Position numbers and translations under genes: made by a program | The notes under the pieces: generated by a model | Databases searched by the model: none | What the model was told of the DNA's origin: nothing | The model's input: only the letters and a program-made list of their open reading frames with translations | Part shown: positions 10,768-22,374 of the stretch, in pieces | How positions within the stretch are numbered: the first letter of the stretch is position 1 | How the letters are laid out: each line of letters begins with the position of its first letter | Assembly (NCBI GenBank): GCA_037013495.1 | Contig: CM072803.1 | Coordinates: 22,589,501 to 22,653,500 of the forward strand | Length of the DNA: 64,000 bases | Direction of reading: 5' to 3' | Origin: Hippophae tibetana | Lineage: Eukaryota; Streptophyta; Magnoliopsida; Rosales; Elaeagnaceae

Positions 10768-12015
10768 ATGGTTTCCGAACAAGACGACATCGTTTTACCC
10801 GAAGAAGATCTCGATTCTTCCTCCCAAGACGACGACGAAGACGACGTCGTTGATGACGAAGACGACGATGAATTACCTGACGATGACGTCATCATAAACT
10901 CAGCATCCCCTTCCACCTCTTCCGCCGCCGGTGACTCCCTTCCCATCGCTGTTGCTTCCGTTTCAGCTCCCACCGTCACCGTCGCTTTACCTGCCTTTCT
11001 TAACGGCGAGCCATCTTCGACTTCAACTATCGTCACTACTGTGATCGCTGATCCATCTTCTAATCGCAAGGGAAGCGACACCGTTTTGGTAGAGAAGAAG
11101 CCTGCCATTGATGATTCGAGACGACTGTTTCAGAGGCTTTGGACTGATGAAGATGAGATCGAGCTTCTTCAGGGATTTTTGGAGTATAATACGCAGAGAG
11201 GGAAGAGTGTTCATCATGGTCAAAACGACACCGCTTTATTCTACGATCAGATCAAGTCGAAGTTGCAATTGGAGTTTAATAAGAATCAGCTTATGGAAAA
11301 GCTTCGGAGGTTAAAGAAGAAGTATCGGAATATTGTTAATAAGTTATCGTCAGGTAAAGAATTTTATTTTAAGAGTCCTCACGATCAAGCTACCTTCGAG
11401 ATTTCTCGTAAGATTTGGAGCGATCTAGGTCGTATAGAAGCTGATGATAATGCTATTGACGATGAATATTCGAATTTTAACCCTAACCCTAACAACCTCA
11501 ATTCTAACAACTTCGAGGTTAAGACTGAAGATACTGGAGGTTTCTTTGTTGAGAAGAAGACACCGAAATCACGTAAACGCTCGCGACCACAATCAACTTT
11601 AAAATCAGATGAGCAACGTGGTTTCAACGATAATTCAGCGTTGTACAAGGAGAATAACAATAGCAATAACAATAACAATGATGGAAATTTCAACTCTGGT
11701 AATAACAATAACGTTCAAGGGGTGATTGAAGAGGCTGTAAGGAATTGTTTGTCACCGATGTTTAAGGAATCATTAAGCAGTGTTATGGGTGGGATGTGTG
11801 CGCCAGCTTTGGGTTTCGGTGGATTGGCCCTGAATCTGATGCCGCTGAGCTTCGGAGGGTCAATGATGAATTTTGGAATCCCAAGCCGGGACTCAACTGA
11901 TGATAGGTGGAGGAAACAACAGATGTTGGAGTTGGAGGTTTATTCAAAGCGTTTGGAGCTTGTTCAAGATCAAATAAAGGCAGCTCTTGAAGAATTGAGG
12001 TCCAAAGGAGGGTGA
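10768..12015 (+). CDS. GeBP/STOREKEEPER-like (DUF573) transcription factor
   Basis: A single uninterrupted 415-aa frame. Residues about 4-41 are Asp/Glu-rich. The DUF573 DNA-binding domain, a noncanonical Myb/leucine-zipper-type module of the GL1 enhancer-binding protein family, spans about 120-218, starting RLFQRLWTDEDEIELLQGFL. A basic patch, KKTPKSRKRSRP (about 263-274), is a likely nuclear localisation signal. An Asn-rich low-complexity tract covers about 296-315. The C-terminal 383-412 is a Leu-heptad-like helix typical of GeBP/STKL proteins and probably mediates dimerisation. Family members act in the nucleus in trichome, cytokinin and sugar-related regulation; the specific function here is unknown. 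The closest Arabidopsis relatives are probably At3g04930/At5g28040 (from memory). Intronless structure is normal for the family. Confidence 0.93.
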   Translation: MVSEQDDIVLPEEDLDSSSQDDDEDDVVDDEDDDELPDDDVIINSASPSTSSAAGDSLPIAVASVSAPTVTVALPAFLNGEPSSTSTIVTTVIADPSSNRKGSDTVLVEKKPAIDDSRRLFQRLWTDEDEIELLQGFLEYNTQRGKSVHHGQNDTALFYDQIKSKLQLEFNKNQLMEKLRRLKKKYRNIVNKLSSGKEFYFKSPHDQATFEISRKIWSDLGRIEADDNAIDDEYSNFNPNPNNLNSNNFEVKTEDTGGFFVEKKTPKSRKRSRPQSTLKSDEQRGFNDNSALYKENNNSNNNNNDGNFNSGNNNNVQGVIEEAVRNCLSPMFKESLSSVMGGMCAPALGFGGLALNLMPLSFGGSMMNFGIPSRDSTDDRWRKQQMLELEVYSKRLELVQDQIKAALEELRSKGG

Positions 12016-12849
12016 TAATAATGGTATGGATTGAAAAAAGTGAACTTTGTAGTAAGTGGCTCAAGTTTTTCATTTCTTATTGCCTCTAATTATTTTTATT
12101 TTTGTTTCTTTTGATTGTTAGCATAAGGTCAATTTGATCATTGATGATCGCTGACTGATGGTGTAGTTAGTTTTTAGTATTTTCAATATTTATATATCAT
12201 TTGCATATTTATAGAGAAGTTGCTGGAATAATGATTTGCTAACTATGTAGTTAATCCTTTGATGACACTTCTGTTCATATCGTTCAGATTTGTGTGGATA
12301 ATGTTATAGATAATAATTCAGTCTATTGAGAGACAATTTTCTTTTCTTTTCTGGTTGAATATTTGTGCATACAAATTCTGTTTCTTAGATAATACCCTTG
12401 AGTCTGGGAATAGTCTATCTACACAAATGAGGTGACAGTTTGTGGTAAGTATAATTGGGCCATAGAATGACAACCAACTACAAACTGCCACATCATTTGT
12501 GTGTATCAATTTGTGATATATAGTAGTACTCTTTACTTTATTATAACTCTAATTAGCACGGTTATAAGTATTGAGCTATTGATGGTTAATATTTTTCATG
12601 AGTGCCGCTTCCAACAGGAACAAATTGTATGTGTAATTTTGTATTGTTCTGTTCATAACCTTCAGATTTGTGTGGATAATAATAGATAATAATTTAGTCT
12701 CTTAAGAGCTCATTTTCTTTTCTTTCCTGATTGAATATTTGTGTATTCGAATCCTATATGTTAGATGATGCCCGTTTTAACTCTTTAAAATTTATTAGCA
12801 AAATTAGATGTATTGATGGTTAATAGTTCACATGAGTTCTGGTTCTATT
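12016..12849. other. 3' region of the GeBP-like gene and intergenic DNA
   Basis: The initial part should contain the 3' UTR. Two segments resemble one another (around 12280-12400 and 12650-12760; both contain TTCAGATTTGTGTGGATAAT and TGATTGAATATTTGTG-like strings), so a local direct duplication of about 0.37-kb spacing is present. No gene was seen. Confidence 0.5.
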
Positions 12850-13044
12850 CTATCTTACACGGACTCATTTAGGACATCGAGTGTCGTGAATCTTTTGATA
12901 CGTAGCGGGATTTTGGACACCTATTTTTCTCAATTTTTTTTATAAAAATCACCAAGTTAGAGTGTTGAGTACTCACACCTATGCCTATATCGTGTCACTC
13001 AAACATAGTATTTTATGAAAAATAAAGGGTCGATGTAACATCAG
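12850..13044. mobile_element. MITE copy 2
   Basis: Starts CTATCTTACACGGACTCATTTA and ends with AAGGGTCGATGTAACATCAG, the reverse complement of a similar end, matching the 1905 MITE terminal repeats with several changes. Flanks GTTCTATT and GTTCCAAC are an imperfect candidate 8-bp target duplication. No coding capacity. Confidence 0.65.
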
Positions 13045-14205
13045 GTTCCAACAAAAGAAATTGACGTGTAGTTGTATTACGTTAGGGGCAGAGGTTGAGT
13101 TCTAAACCCTTTGCCTTTTAGACAAGGTTATTGTGTTTAGAATTTTGAAAGCAAGGAAACAATTTCCTGATTTTGCAAAGATCATCCTTAACATCGCTCT
13201 GTGGCAATTGTGTCATACTCATGTTCTCTTTTTGTGTGTTTGATGACACATTACTAAATTTAGGTAATTTATTTGGTCGTGACTTATGTTATTGTCTTAT
13301 TTATAATAGTAATGAAAGGTATGTGGTATGAATGTAAAATATAATTGAACGTTTATTTGTTGTGTTAAAATTGTCTACATGGGTCAGAAATTGTCACCCT
13401 TACTCACGAGCATGCATGTGAATTAGATCATATCCATGTTCTAAAAAGCAATCATATTTTTTTTCCTCTGTGATTACTTCGCTTTTATTTTTTCTTAATT
13501 CGCATGCATATTCTGATTGCTTTGAGCTCCAATTAGACATGGAATTCTTTACCAATAACTGAAACAGAAGTTTTTGAGAGGCTTCCATGGGAATTCAGCA
13601 TATTCCCTAAACCCAGGTAGGATATGTAATCAAAACTTTTAAGATCTAAAGCCTAGTTTTTTTCAGCACTCTCCTTTAGAAATTATATATTTGTTGTTAA
13701 ACCCAGGTAGGCTTACATGTTTATAAAAGAAGTCTTTCAAGGGTAGCTGCAGATTCCTCTTTTAGCTACTGATGGATGAACATGATATATGAGGTTTTCC
13801 CATAGAAGCCAACGTCTTAATCTTCGATTATTAGGGTTCATTATGGTGGTCTGTAGCTGCACAAGTGTATGAACCCTTGGTTTCGTAGGATAGTTAGTCT
13901 ACACAAATTTGCACGCACAATACTGATGGTGTGGCACATGGTAAAATTATTTTGTACAAGCAAATTTGCACGCACAATACTGATGGTGTGCCACACGGAA
14001 AAAATATTTTGTGAACGGGAGAAATAATTTATTTTTCTAGACAACTTAACCACATGGTATGTAGGGGTGTGCATAAATTTAGAATGCGTGTACTAACATG
14101 TACGCAACTCTCAGATTGATTACTGATTAGCTGATTTATTGTGACAGTGCAGCTATATTGTAATTTTATATGATCTAAAGAGGTTCTCTTTGCCATTTTG
14201 AATTA
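13045..14205. other. Intergenic, no gene recognised
   Basis: Balanced to AT-rich DNA. It holds a 57-bp tandem duplication (annotated separately at 13904-14016) and ends at a CT microsatellite. Open frames here are short and lack recognisable domains. Confidence 0.5.
13904..14016. repeat. 57-bp direct tandem duplication
   Basis: CAAATTTGCACGCACAATAC begins at 13904 and again at 13961, and both are followed by TGATGGTGTG, a CACA-type variant, and TTATTTTGT-like sequence. Two copies with a few substitutions. Confidence 0.85.
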
Positions 14206-14207
14206 TG

Positions 14208-14208
<1 letters not shown>

Positions 14209-14242
<34 letters not shown>
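14209..14242. repeat. CT dinucleotide microsatellite
   Basis: An uninterrupted CT repeat of about 17 units. A likely length-polymorphic locus. Confidence 0.95.
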
Positions 14243-14245
<3 letters not shown>

Positions 14246-14720
14246 GTAATTCCAGTTCAGGAGATATTTGTGATTGAGGTAGGGCTTGTTTGGATATGCT
14301 TTTTATTGAAAGAAGTGTTATTTATTATTTTAGAGTATATTTCAGGTCAATTAGATTGTTTGTTTTCTTTATTAAGATTTGGTATTTTTGTTTTTTTAAA
14401 ATAAATATATTAATATTATATTTTATTGGCTTGAAATATTACATATTGCTTATTCTGTGAGTAATATTATTTTTTTGGGAAGTAGTTTTAGGGGGACGTG
14501 ATTCGAAATGATTGGTTTCATCAAAAGTAGTTTCGATAGAAACCACACGCATGAGGGAATCGGATGGCTAAGTATAAACCAGATGGCATCAATTGGAGTA
14601 TGCGTGAGATAGAATAGAGGGGGGAAAAAAAAATAGAGGAGAAAGAGAGTGAAAGACGAAGAAAATAATAAAAATTCAAGAGAAAAGTGTCATGCAAATA
14701 TTTTTTATTGAAAGTTTTAT

Positions 14721-15215
14721 GGGCTGTTTAGTACTACTATTTTATTTTAAAAAAATATTTCTAAGTTTTTTTATTTATAAAAGAATATATAATATAAGGC
14801 TGTTTTTTTTATTAAATATAATAAAATAACATGTACGGTATATATGTTTATAAAAAATAATTTAATGATGCAATTTTTAACTAAAAATTATTCAAATATT
14901 TTAATAATTTTTTATATCAAATTTAAATAAAAATTGTATTATCTAATGTGTGATTTATGGGTTGTTTAGTACTACTATTTTATTTTTAAAAAATATTTTT
15001 AAGTTTTTTTGTCTGAAAAAATATATAAAATAAAGATAAAGTTGATTTTTTTATTTAATTTTTTATTAGATATAATAAAATGATATATACTATATATATA
15101 TATATATATATTATATTTTTTATTATTTAATGATGTAATTTTTAATTAAAAATTAATTGAAATATTTTAATAATTTTTTATATCAAATTTAAATAAAAAT
15201 TGCATTGTGTGATTT
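14721..15215. repeat. Tandem duplication with ~238-bp period
   Basis: GGGCTGTTTAGTACTACTAT starts at 14721 and GGGTTGTTTAGTACTACTAT at 14959. Both copies run on through ATTTTAATAATTTTTTATATC and AAATTTAAATAAAAATTG. Copy 2 has acquired a (TA)n tract near 15090. It may be part of a hAT-type element, since it is preceded by GGGCTTGTTTGG-like sequence at 14282, but ends were not resolved. Confidence 0.75.
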
Positions 15216-16900
15216 TGGATATTAAATATTAAAAAATAATAATTATATATATATAGTAAAGGTGTTATTTTATTATATTTAATAAAAAAGTAAGATGAAA
15301 AGTAATTTTTTTATGTTGTGTACATTTTTTATGAATAAGGAATTATTTATATTTCTTATAAATAAATGAATATCAATTTGATAAGATATACTATCTTAAT
15401 AATAATTTTTAGTTTTTTTTCTTCAAATGTTTTAGGTATTTATTTGATCAAAATTGAATCATGTGCATGACACGAGACCAAAAACAAAGGTAGTTTGACC
15501 ATTTTAAATTTTGGGTAAAGTGTGTTGTTTAAATATATTAAATTGGTAAGAGCATGGAAGACAGTTCCCAAACAATTAATAAGGTGCTAGATCCTAGGTT
15601 TTCGGTAAACCTACCCTCCTTCCTTTTCCGAGAAGTTTTCGGTAACATTAATATTTGAAATGTTAATAATAATTTAGGGTAAGGTTAAAAAAATTATATT
15701 AAATTATTTTATTTATTTTATACATAGATAGTTAAATTATTATATTTATTTTATTTATATCTAATATTTATATAATGATATTATATATCAATTAAATTAA
15801 ATTAATTGTTTTAAATTTATTACTTAATTATTTGAAATTTGATGATGCTAAAAAATAGAATAAATCCAATAATTAAGTTATATAAATGAGATAACAATAG
15901 TTCAATTAAATGAATAAAATAAATATAATAATTTAATAGTATTTTTTAAAATTATCTTAATATATTATTTAAAATAAATAATAACAGTATGTTTAATTTA
16001 TAACATTTAATAAATTAAATATAATTGAATTGAATTAAATTGAATTTTATTATAATTATTTTATATAATATGGAAAAAATTAATAAAAAATATTTTAATA
16101 AAATAATAGTTTTTTAGTCATTAAAATAATTTCATTATAAAAATTATTTAAATTTCTATTTATTTATTATTATTATTTTATATTTTTAAATTAAAATTTT
16201 ATTTTTAATTTGAGATATAAAAAAAACTAAGATAAGTAATTTTGGAATTAAAGTTTGAGAGAACATCCTAATTTTTATTTTATATAATATTGTTTTATTT
16301 CACATTTAAATACATCCTTTATAAAAATCTCTTTAGTAATGTATAATAAATATGCATCAAGTGCTCAAATCATATATATACTTGTGGTTTTAGTCGTATT
16401 ATGGTATTAAACACGTGTTAAAGTTGGAGAAAAAAATTACAATTTGATGGATATTATTAAAAAGAAATTTTTTTTATGGTTATAATAATTACAAGTTAAT
16501 AAATATTATTATTAAAAAAAGCCTGAAAGTTTTAAAGTTGTGGAAAAATTTAAACCAAACTATCAAAGGAAAGAAAAGAAAAAATAGATTAATATTCTAC
16601 ATGTTTTAATTTTTTAAAAAATAATGAAAACATGATGAATTTATTTTTAAATTTTAATTTTTTAAAACAAATTGTTTTAGAAAATAATGATTAAATATAT
16701 TGTCATTTTTAAAACAAGTTTTTATTTTTAAGTATAGAAAATAATTTTTAAATCATTTTATCAAACACTCTTAATATTTGGTAATTTCAATTTCAAGTGT
16801 GCTATTAAAGGTTTTTTTAATTACGTATTATAATTTTATTTTTTAAATTACATATATATATTTGTTTTTTATAACTTAATATATATATATATATAATAAC
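15216..16900. other. AT-rich intergenic DNA between the GeBP-like and FLAP1-like genes
   Basis: Low-complexity A/T sequence with TA repeats. No coding region, RNA gene or bordered element was recognised. Confidence 0.5.
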
Positions 16901-16929
16901 GTGAATAAATGATTTATTTAAAAATCAGA

Positions 16930-17252
16930 GAGAAAAAAGACGCTCACGTGAGATACCATAGGTGCCCCCCCGTGCGAGTAACTTCTTTGCAAGAGAAATA
17001 TAGGCCTCTATCTATATGTGAATAAGACTTTACACAATGACGAAGATGGATGAGGTTCACAAAACAAATCCATGCCTGCTTAGCCACAATTCGCCCACTT
17101 TCATAATCAGTTGATTTCTCAAATCTCTTATCAACAAAACCTCTTCACCCAAAATATATCTTTTAATTTTAATTTCTTTTTCTTTTTCAAATTTCAATCT
17201 CAGAAATACCCATCTCTCAAAATCATCTCCAAAATCCTAGTCACCATAATTC
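16930..17252 (+). promoter_or_regulatory. Promoter and 5' UTR of the FLAP1-like gene, with G-box
   Basis: A CACGTG G-box core lies at 16946-16951, about 300 bases before the ATG. The region is less AT-rich than the DNA to its left. G-boxes are common in light-responsive plastid-protein promoters, which suits the product, but function here is inferred. Confidence 0.45.
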
Positions 17253-20200
17253 ATGGCAACAGTTTCGTTATTACTCGAAACCAATCCATTCAAATTGAAG
17301 AAGAACTACCCAATTCTTTACTCTCCTTTTCGTCATGTACCCACCAATTATTCTCTTTCAAAACCTGCTAAATTCAATGGAGTTGGAATTTTTAAGCTTC
17401 AAGTCGGTTCGGCTAAATTTAACTCTGTGAAATGCTTAATGGCGGCAAAAAGTGGTTTGATTAAATCAGAACAACATTGTTCTGATGCATTGGGTATTAA
17501 AGAAATGAATGCAAACCCATTTGAGGTTGTGGGAAGTACTGTAATGGAGGCTTTAAAGGCGTTGAGAAAGCCAGCTATTGCTTTGGTTTTATTGGGTTTT
17601 TTGTTGATGTACGATCCGAACGTAGCAATGGCTGCTTCTGGTGGTCGAATGGGTGGAAAGTCGTTTTCCTCGCGCTCTTCTTCTTCTTATTCGTCTAGAA
17701 GTTACTCCGTGCCTCAGAGATCAAATCCAAGTTTTTCTTATTCGGCGCCGTATTATGCTCCTTCTCCATTTGGGTTTAATGGTGGTGGTGGGTTTTATGT
17801 GGGACCAGCTCTTGGGGTTGGAGTTGGTGCTGGGTCGAGTTTGTTTCTGATTTTGATGGGTTTTGCTGCGTTTGTTTTAGTTTCTGGGTTTCTTTCGGAT
17901 CGTTCTGATGATAGTGTGCTTACTGCTACTGAGAAAACTAGTGTTCTCAAGCTTCAGGTATTTTAAAAAGAAGAGCTTTTTTGTATTCCCTAGCAGATAC
18001 TTGGTCTGATTTTTCTCTTATTCCAAAAACTGCAAACTTGTTATATTCTGAGTATTCATGTTAAATTTCTTAATAACAGTGTTTTTGTCCGGTTGTTATC
18101 TATGTCACTCTTTTAGGAGTATGACTTATGAGTATGAGTGTTTGTACATGTATATATTCCGGTTTTAGACACAACTATTTTCTTCAATATTTTGTATTTT
18201 TCACTAATTTGGAGTGTGCAGTGTAGAATACCACATCATGTTCATGTAGTCTCGTGAAAATGAAAAATGAAAGAAACATAGTTTGTTATTTTTTACATTT
18301 TAATGGTGAGGCCTTTTGCATTTTGTGGTCGGCATTTTTATTGGCCTTTTGCATTAATTTAGCAGTGGTTGTGTGACTGTCAATGTTGTTGTTATTTTCA
18401 TTTAATGTAATGCCTTTTGCATGAATTTATTGTATTCTCTAGCACATATTTGGTCTGATTGTTCTCTAAACCAAAAACAGCAAATTTATAATCTGATGAA
18501 TGATTATGTGAAATTCATTAATGTAGTAGTGGGTGTTTCACTGTTATTATTATTTTCATTTAAATGTAGATGCCTTTTGCATGATTTTTATTTTATTTTA
18601 TTCTGTAGCACATACTTGGAGTAATTGCTCTTTTAGTCCTGAAACTGCAAACTTGTCATCTGATGAATGATCATGTGAAATTCCTAATTCAGCAGTGTTG
18701 TGTCATTGTTTCTGTTATTTTCGTTTTAATATTGAAGCCTTTTGTATGAATATTATTTTGCATTGTATAACACATACTTGGTGTGATTGTTATCTGGTCC
18801 GAAAAATGTGAACTTCTTATCTGTTGATTGATCATGTGAAATTTCTTAATGTAGTAATGATTGTGTTACTGCTTTTATTGTTTACATTGTAACATTGAGG
18901 CTATGCATTTTGTAGTGGGCATATTTAATGGATTTTTGGTATGCAGTAAAAAAGCTTAGTATTAACAACCTGAGTTAGTGTGTTAGTTACTTGACTGGTA
19001 ATTAGAATCAATCTAAACAAAGGAGATTTTGTAGCTTCAAATTTATAAACTAAGGAAGCTTGAAAGGCCTATCAACTGTAGAAAAAAGGGAAGATAATTA
19101 GGTGCTTGGGAAGAAAAAATAGGAAAAAAGCGCCTTGGATTTTGGTATAAGGATTGGGAATGACAATTTTTTTTAGTTCCCTCTATTTAATTTAAATATT
19201 ATAATGAATAAACATGAGAGACTTGAAGATTTATTACAGATTCGATATTTATCCTGAGCTAGCTATGGCATGGTAGAAAATTGTTAAATAACATGGTTGC
19301 GTGTTTTTTTTTCAATAACAATAACTTGTAGAATGGTTTTGATCGAGTGCTATATGTACTGCTGCTGTATAAACTCTCCTTTTCTTTTCCTTAAACATTT
19401 TTCTAAGAAAGAAGTCATTCATTGTCATCATATTTTACTTTAGGTTGGATTGTTGGGCATGGCCCGAGAGCTTCAAAGGGATCTTGATCGGATTGCTGAA
19501 ACTGCAGATACATCAACCCCTGAGGGTTTAAGTTATGTACTAACAGGTGAAGGATCTAACTTAAGTAAACTACATGACATCTCATTTGTTCTTTAACTTG
19601 CTTTTTTAATAAGATTCCCTTTTTAATGCTTTCAATAGAGATTTAATGTGATTGAGATTAGGTGCCATAATTTATCTAAACTGGCACATTGAAGTTTTTG
19701 GATCCTTAGCAAACTTTACCCATGTTAATGCTACTGACTTTATTTTGGTCACTCGTTCAACAAATTACTCTAAGGTAGTTTTCACTTAGGCTGGGAATAC
19801 TATATGTGACTCTATGTTCGTCTGTGTTCATCTAAGAAGGCGAAATATAAGGGGATAGTCATGTACATAAGAAACAAATACAGGTCTAGGACAGAGATGT
19901 GGAAAACGAGAAACCTCTTAATTGGTTTAAATTATGCCGAAGGGAATGTTAAGATATTGAAATGGATTGTGAGAAGAACCAGGAAATCAAGTAAAGACAT
20001 TATAATTCTCGGTCTTAATAATACTGAGAGATTACATGTATATTTACAGGGACAATAAGACATTTAAATCCTAATCCTAATACAACTCTCCTAAATTAAT
20101 AAGGAAACATGTATTTAATATTTAATATTTCAACTTTCTTCTCAAGCTAAACTTAGATACGTGCACCTTGGACAATTACAATAGACATAAAATATAACAC

Positions 20201-22374
20201 GTAATAATAATAATAATAAAGATAACTAGACGGTTGCAGTTGAACCCATGAGACATGAATAGATAAATAAATTAGGGGTACCACATGAGCCTTTTTTTGT
20301 GGTGTTCGACTAGGGTTCAAACTACTTTTTGTTGATAGTAATTAAATTCTTTTGTTCATCCATTCATGCTATTATTTGTTTTCCATATTTGTTTGTTTTG
20401 TTTTTTATACTTATATTATGATTCTGCTTTTACTGTCTGACTTTTTGTTGCAGAAACAACATTGGCATTACTTCGACACCCTGACTTCTGTATTTCAGGT
20501 TACTCATCGGTAAGTTGATAACATTCCCTGGAATAGTTTGGATGATATACTTGGAGTCATGCATTTTATTTTTAGCTTTATACTTTTCCTTCCACAAAAA
20601 AAAAATAAAAAAAAAAGACAGCATGATGGATTTATTTTAGAGAAGCAATATCGATTGTGCAGAGGAATATCAAAATACTAAATTCAAGTACTATGTTGGT
20701 GTTACTATATAGTTGCTTGTATCCTCCTTGAGGTTCAACATATTCTTTATAAACTCCAATCAATTACCATTTCTTGGAAACTATGTATTTCGGAGTGGGT
20801 TTTTGATACATGGACAAAAGGAAATAAAATTGATCACATATTATCTCAAGAATGTCAAGCACATTCATCATGACCTTTGATATACTTGTAGGTTGATTTA
20901 AAGCGGAACATAGAGGATGGGGAAAAACGTTTCAATCAACTTTCTATTGAAGAACGTGGGAAATTCGATGAAGAGACTCTTGTAAATGTTAACAACCTTA
21001 AACGACAAAGCACAACTAGCCAGAGAGCTAGTGGATTCAGCAATGAGTACATAGTTGTAAGATCGCCTTTACTAGATTTCCTTGACTCTTTGATTGATTT
21101 ATTGCTTTCATATAATTGAACATCATGACATTCCATTCGATTGCTTTCTATGTCACCCCTCCAACTCTTGAACTATCAGGAAGTGCACTATAATCAAACC
21201 TAACAAAAGCCATAATTTTTGGTTTTGTTGCAGAGTAGGACTAGTGATAACTGAGTGATCCAGTACTTCAATGTTTACTAGATTATGAAGATTTTATTAG
21301 AATTATGTCTTTAGCGTTTCCTAGTTGTTGAAAATTTATATTAGATGGGTTCTCTCAACATAAATAGTTTTCAGTTTTATTATACCAGACAATGTTCTGA
21401 TTGTTGATTGTGCATATGTTTTACTTTCCATATTATATATTCGTGTGGTTATCTTTCCATCTCTATATTCTCTTCTGTTATGTATAATGTATCAAAATCA
21501 TCTGGCTACAAATTTTCAATTTTTAGACACCTACTGAGGTGATTGAGCACTTTCATTTTCATATTAACATTAATGCATCTTAGGGGTCAAACTGCAGGCT
21601 TCTACTAAACATTACTACAACATTATATTGTTCTTCGTAAACCCCTCTCACCTCATTGTAGGTTGGGCAATTTTGAGCTTAGTGTTCGACTGCCCTACAA
21701 ACAAAGCATGTACAAATATTTGCTTCTAATTATAGGCATTTCATCTCATCTGCATAGTTTTCCTGAAACGAGGGTAAAGAATTTCATGTTTGAGTTGACT
21801 GGTTTTGAATCTCCAAGTGAAAAATGAAATTATTTTCTTTCTTGACATTATGAATGTGTATCAGATAACAATATTGGTGGCTGCTGAAGGAGTACATAAG
21901 CTGCCCGCCATCAATGGCAGCAGAGACTTGAAAGAAGCTTTCCAAAGGCTTGGCTCCATTCCCTCAAGCAAATTACTTGTGAGAGTTTTAACTTTTTCCT
22001 CAGTTACAATTCAAATAACACAGAAATAGCCCCCCAAAATGGAAAACAGATAACAAAGAGTCTATTTGCTTTTGCCTCCGATTCTAAAAATAAAAACAGC
22101 TTGAAAATCGAACATAAAAATTTGCTAGAAGTGTTTTTAGAACTCAAAAAGCACATTTTTTTTTTCCTTTCTAATAGAAGCACACTCCTAATAACACTTC
22201 AGAATAAAATCACTTTCAACAAAGGTACAAGCAAACAAACCCTAAATCTGAATGTCTTAATGCCTCTGTTGTTTCCTGCAGGCAGTAGAAGTTTTATGGA
22301 CTCCTCAGAATGAAAATGACACTCTTTCAGAGAGAGAGCTACTTGAAGATTATCCTCTTCTGAGACCTTTGTAA
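17253..22374 (+). CDS. Chloroplast DUF1517 membrane protein, FLAP1-like
   Basis: Six exons: 17253-17957, 19444-19546, 20454-20509, 20892-21056, 21865-21978, 22282-22374. All introns are GT-AG, phases join, product 411 aa. Residues 1 to about 60 are Ser/Lys-rich with few acids, as in a plastid transit peptide. A hydrophobic stretch at about 107-127 ends in AMAA and looks like a thylakoid-transfer or membrane segment. A Ser/Gly/Tyr-rich linker follows, then a second hydrophobic helix at about 191-214. The C-terminal DUF1517 region includes LGMARELQRDLDRIAETADT and ends PLLRPL. This matches FLUCTUATING-LIGHT-ACCLIMATION PROTEIN 1 (At1g54520 type), involved in non-photochemical-quenching control under fluctuating light; this role is transferred from the family. 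Intron 1 carries a minisatellite and a MITE. Confidence 0.88.
17980..18910 (+). repeat. Intronic minisatellite, ~165-175-bp units, about four copies
   Basis: In FLAP1-like intron 1, a unit containing TAGCACATACTTGGTGTGAT, a CTGCAAACTTGT-type string, GATCATGTGAAATTCCTAAT and CCTTTTGCATGA recurs near 17985, 18435, 18607 and 18768. Copies differ by substitutions and small indels. The first copy is split by a MITE at 18100-18281. Confidence 0.8.
18100..18281. mobile_element. MITE copy 3, in FLAP1-like intron 1
   Basis: Begins CTATGTCACTCTTTTAGG and ends GAAAGAAACATAG, the same CTATG...CATAG termini as the 1905 copy. Flanks GTTGTTAT (18092-18099) and TTTGTTAT (18282-18289) are a 7/8 target duplication. 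It interrupts the first minisatellite unit, so it inserted after that unit arose. Confidence 0.7.
22062..22245. mobile_element. Possible hAT-type MITE in FLAP1-like intron 5
   Basis: The ends TATTTGCTTTTGCCTCCGAT and the reverse complement of GGTACAAGCAAACAAACCCT are similar, and the inside has mirrored TAGAAGTGTTTTTAGAA and CTAATAACACTTCAGAATA strings. A related-looking piece lies in WNK intron 4 near 29810-29940 (CACTTCTGAATAAAAT). No target duplication was confirmed. Confidence 0.4.

Noticed and set aside
10764-11708. Minus-strand frames (Ser-rich, Leu-rich) opposite the GeBP-like gene
   Set aside because: Composition mirrors the Asp/Glu-rich and Asn-rich coding strand. No independent support.
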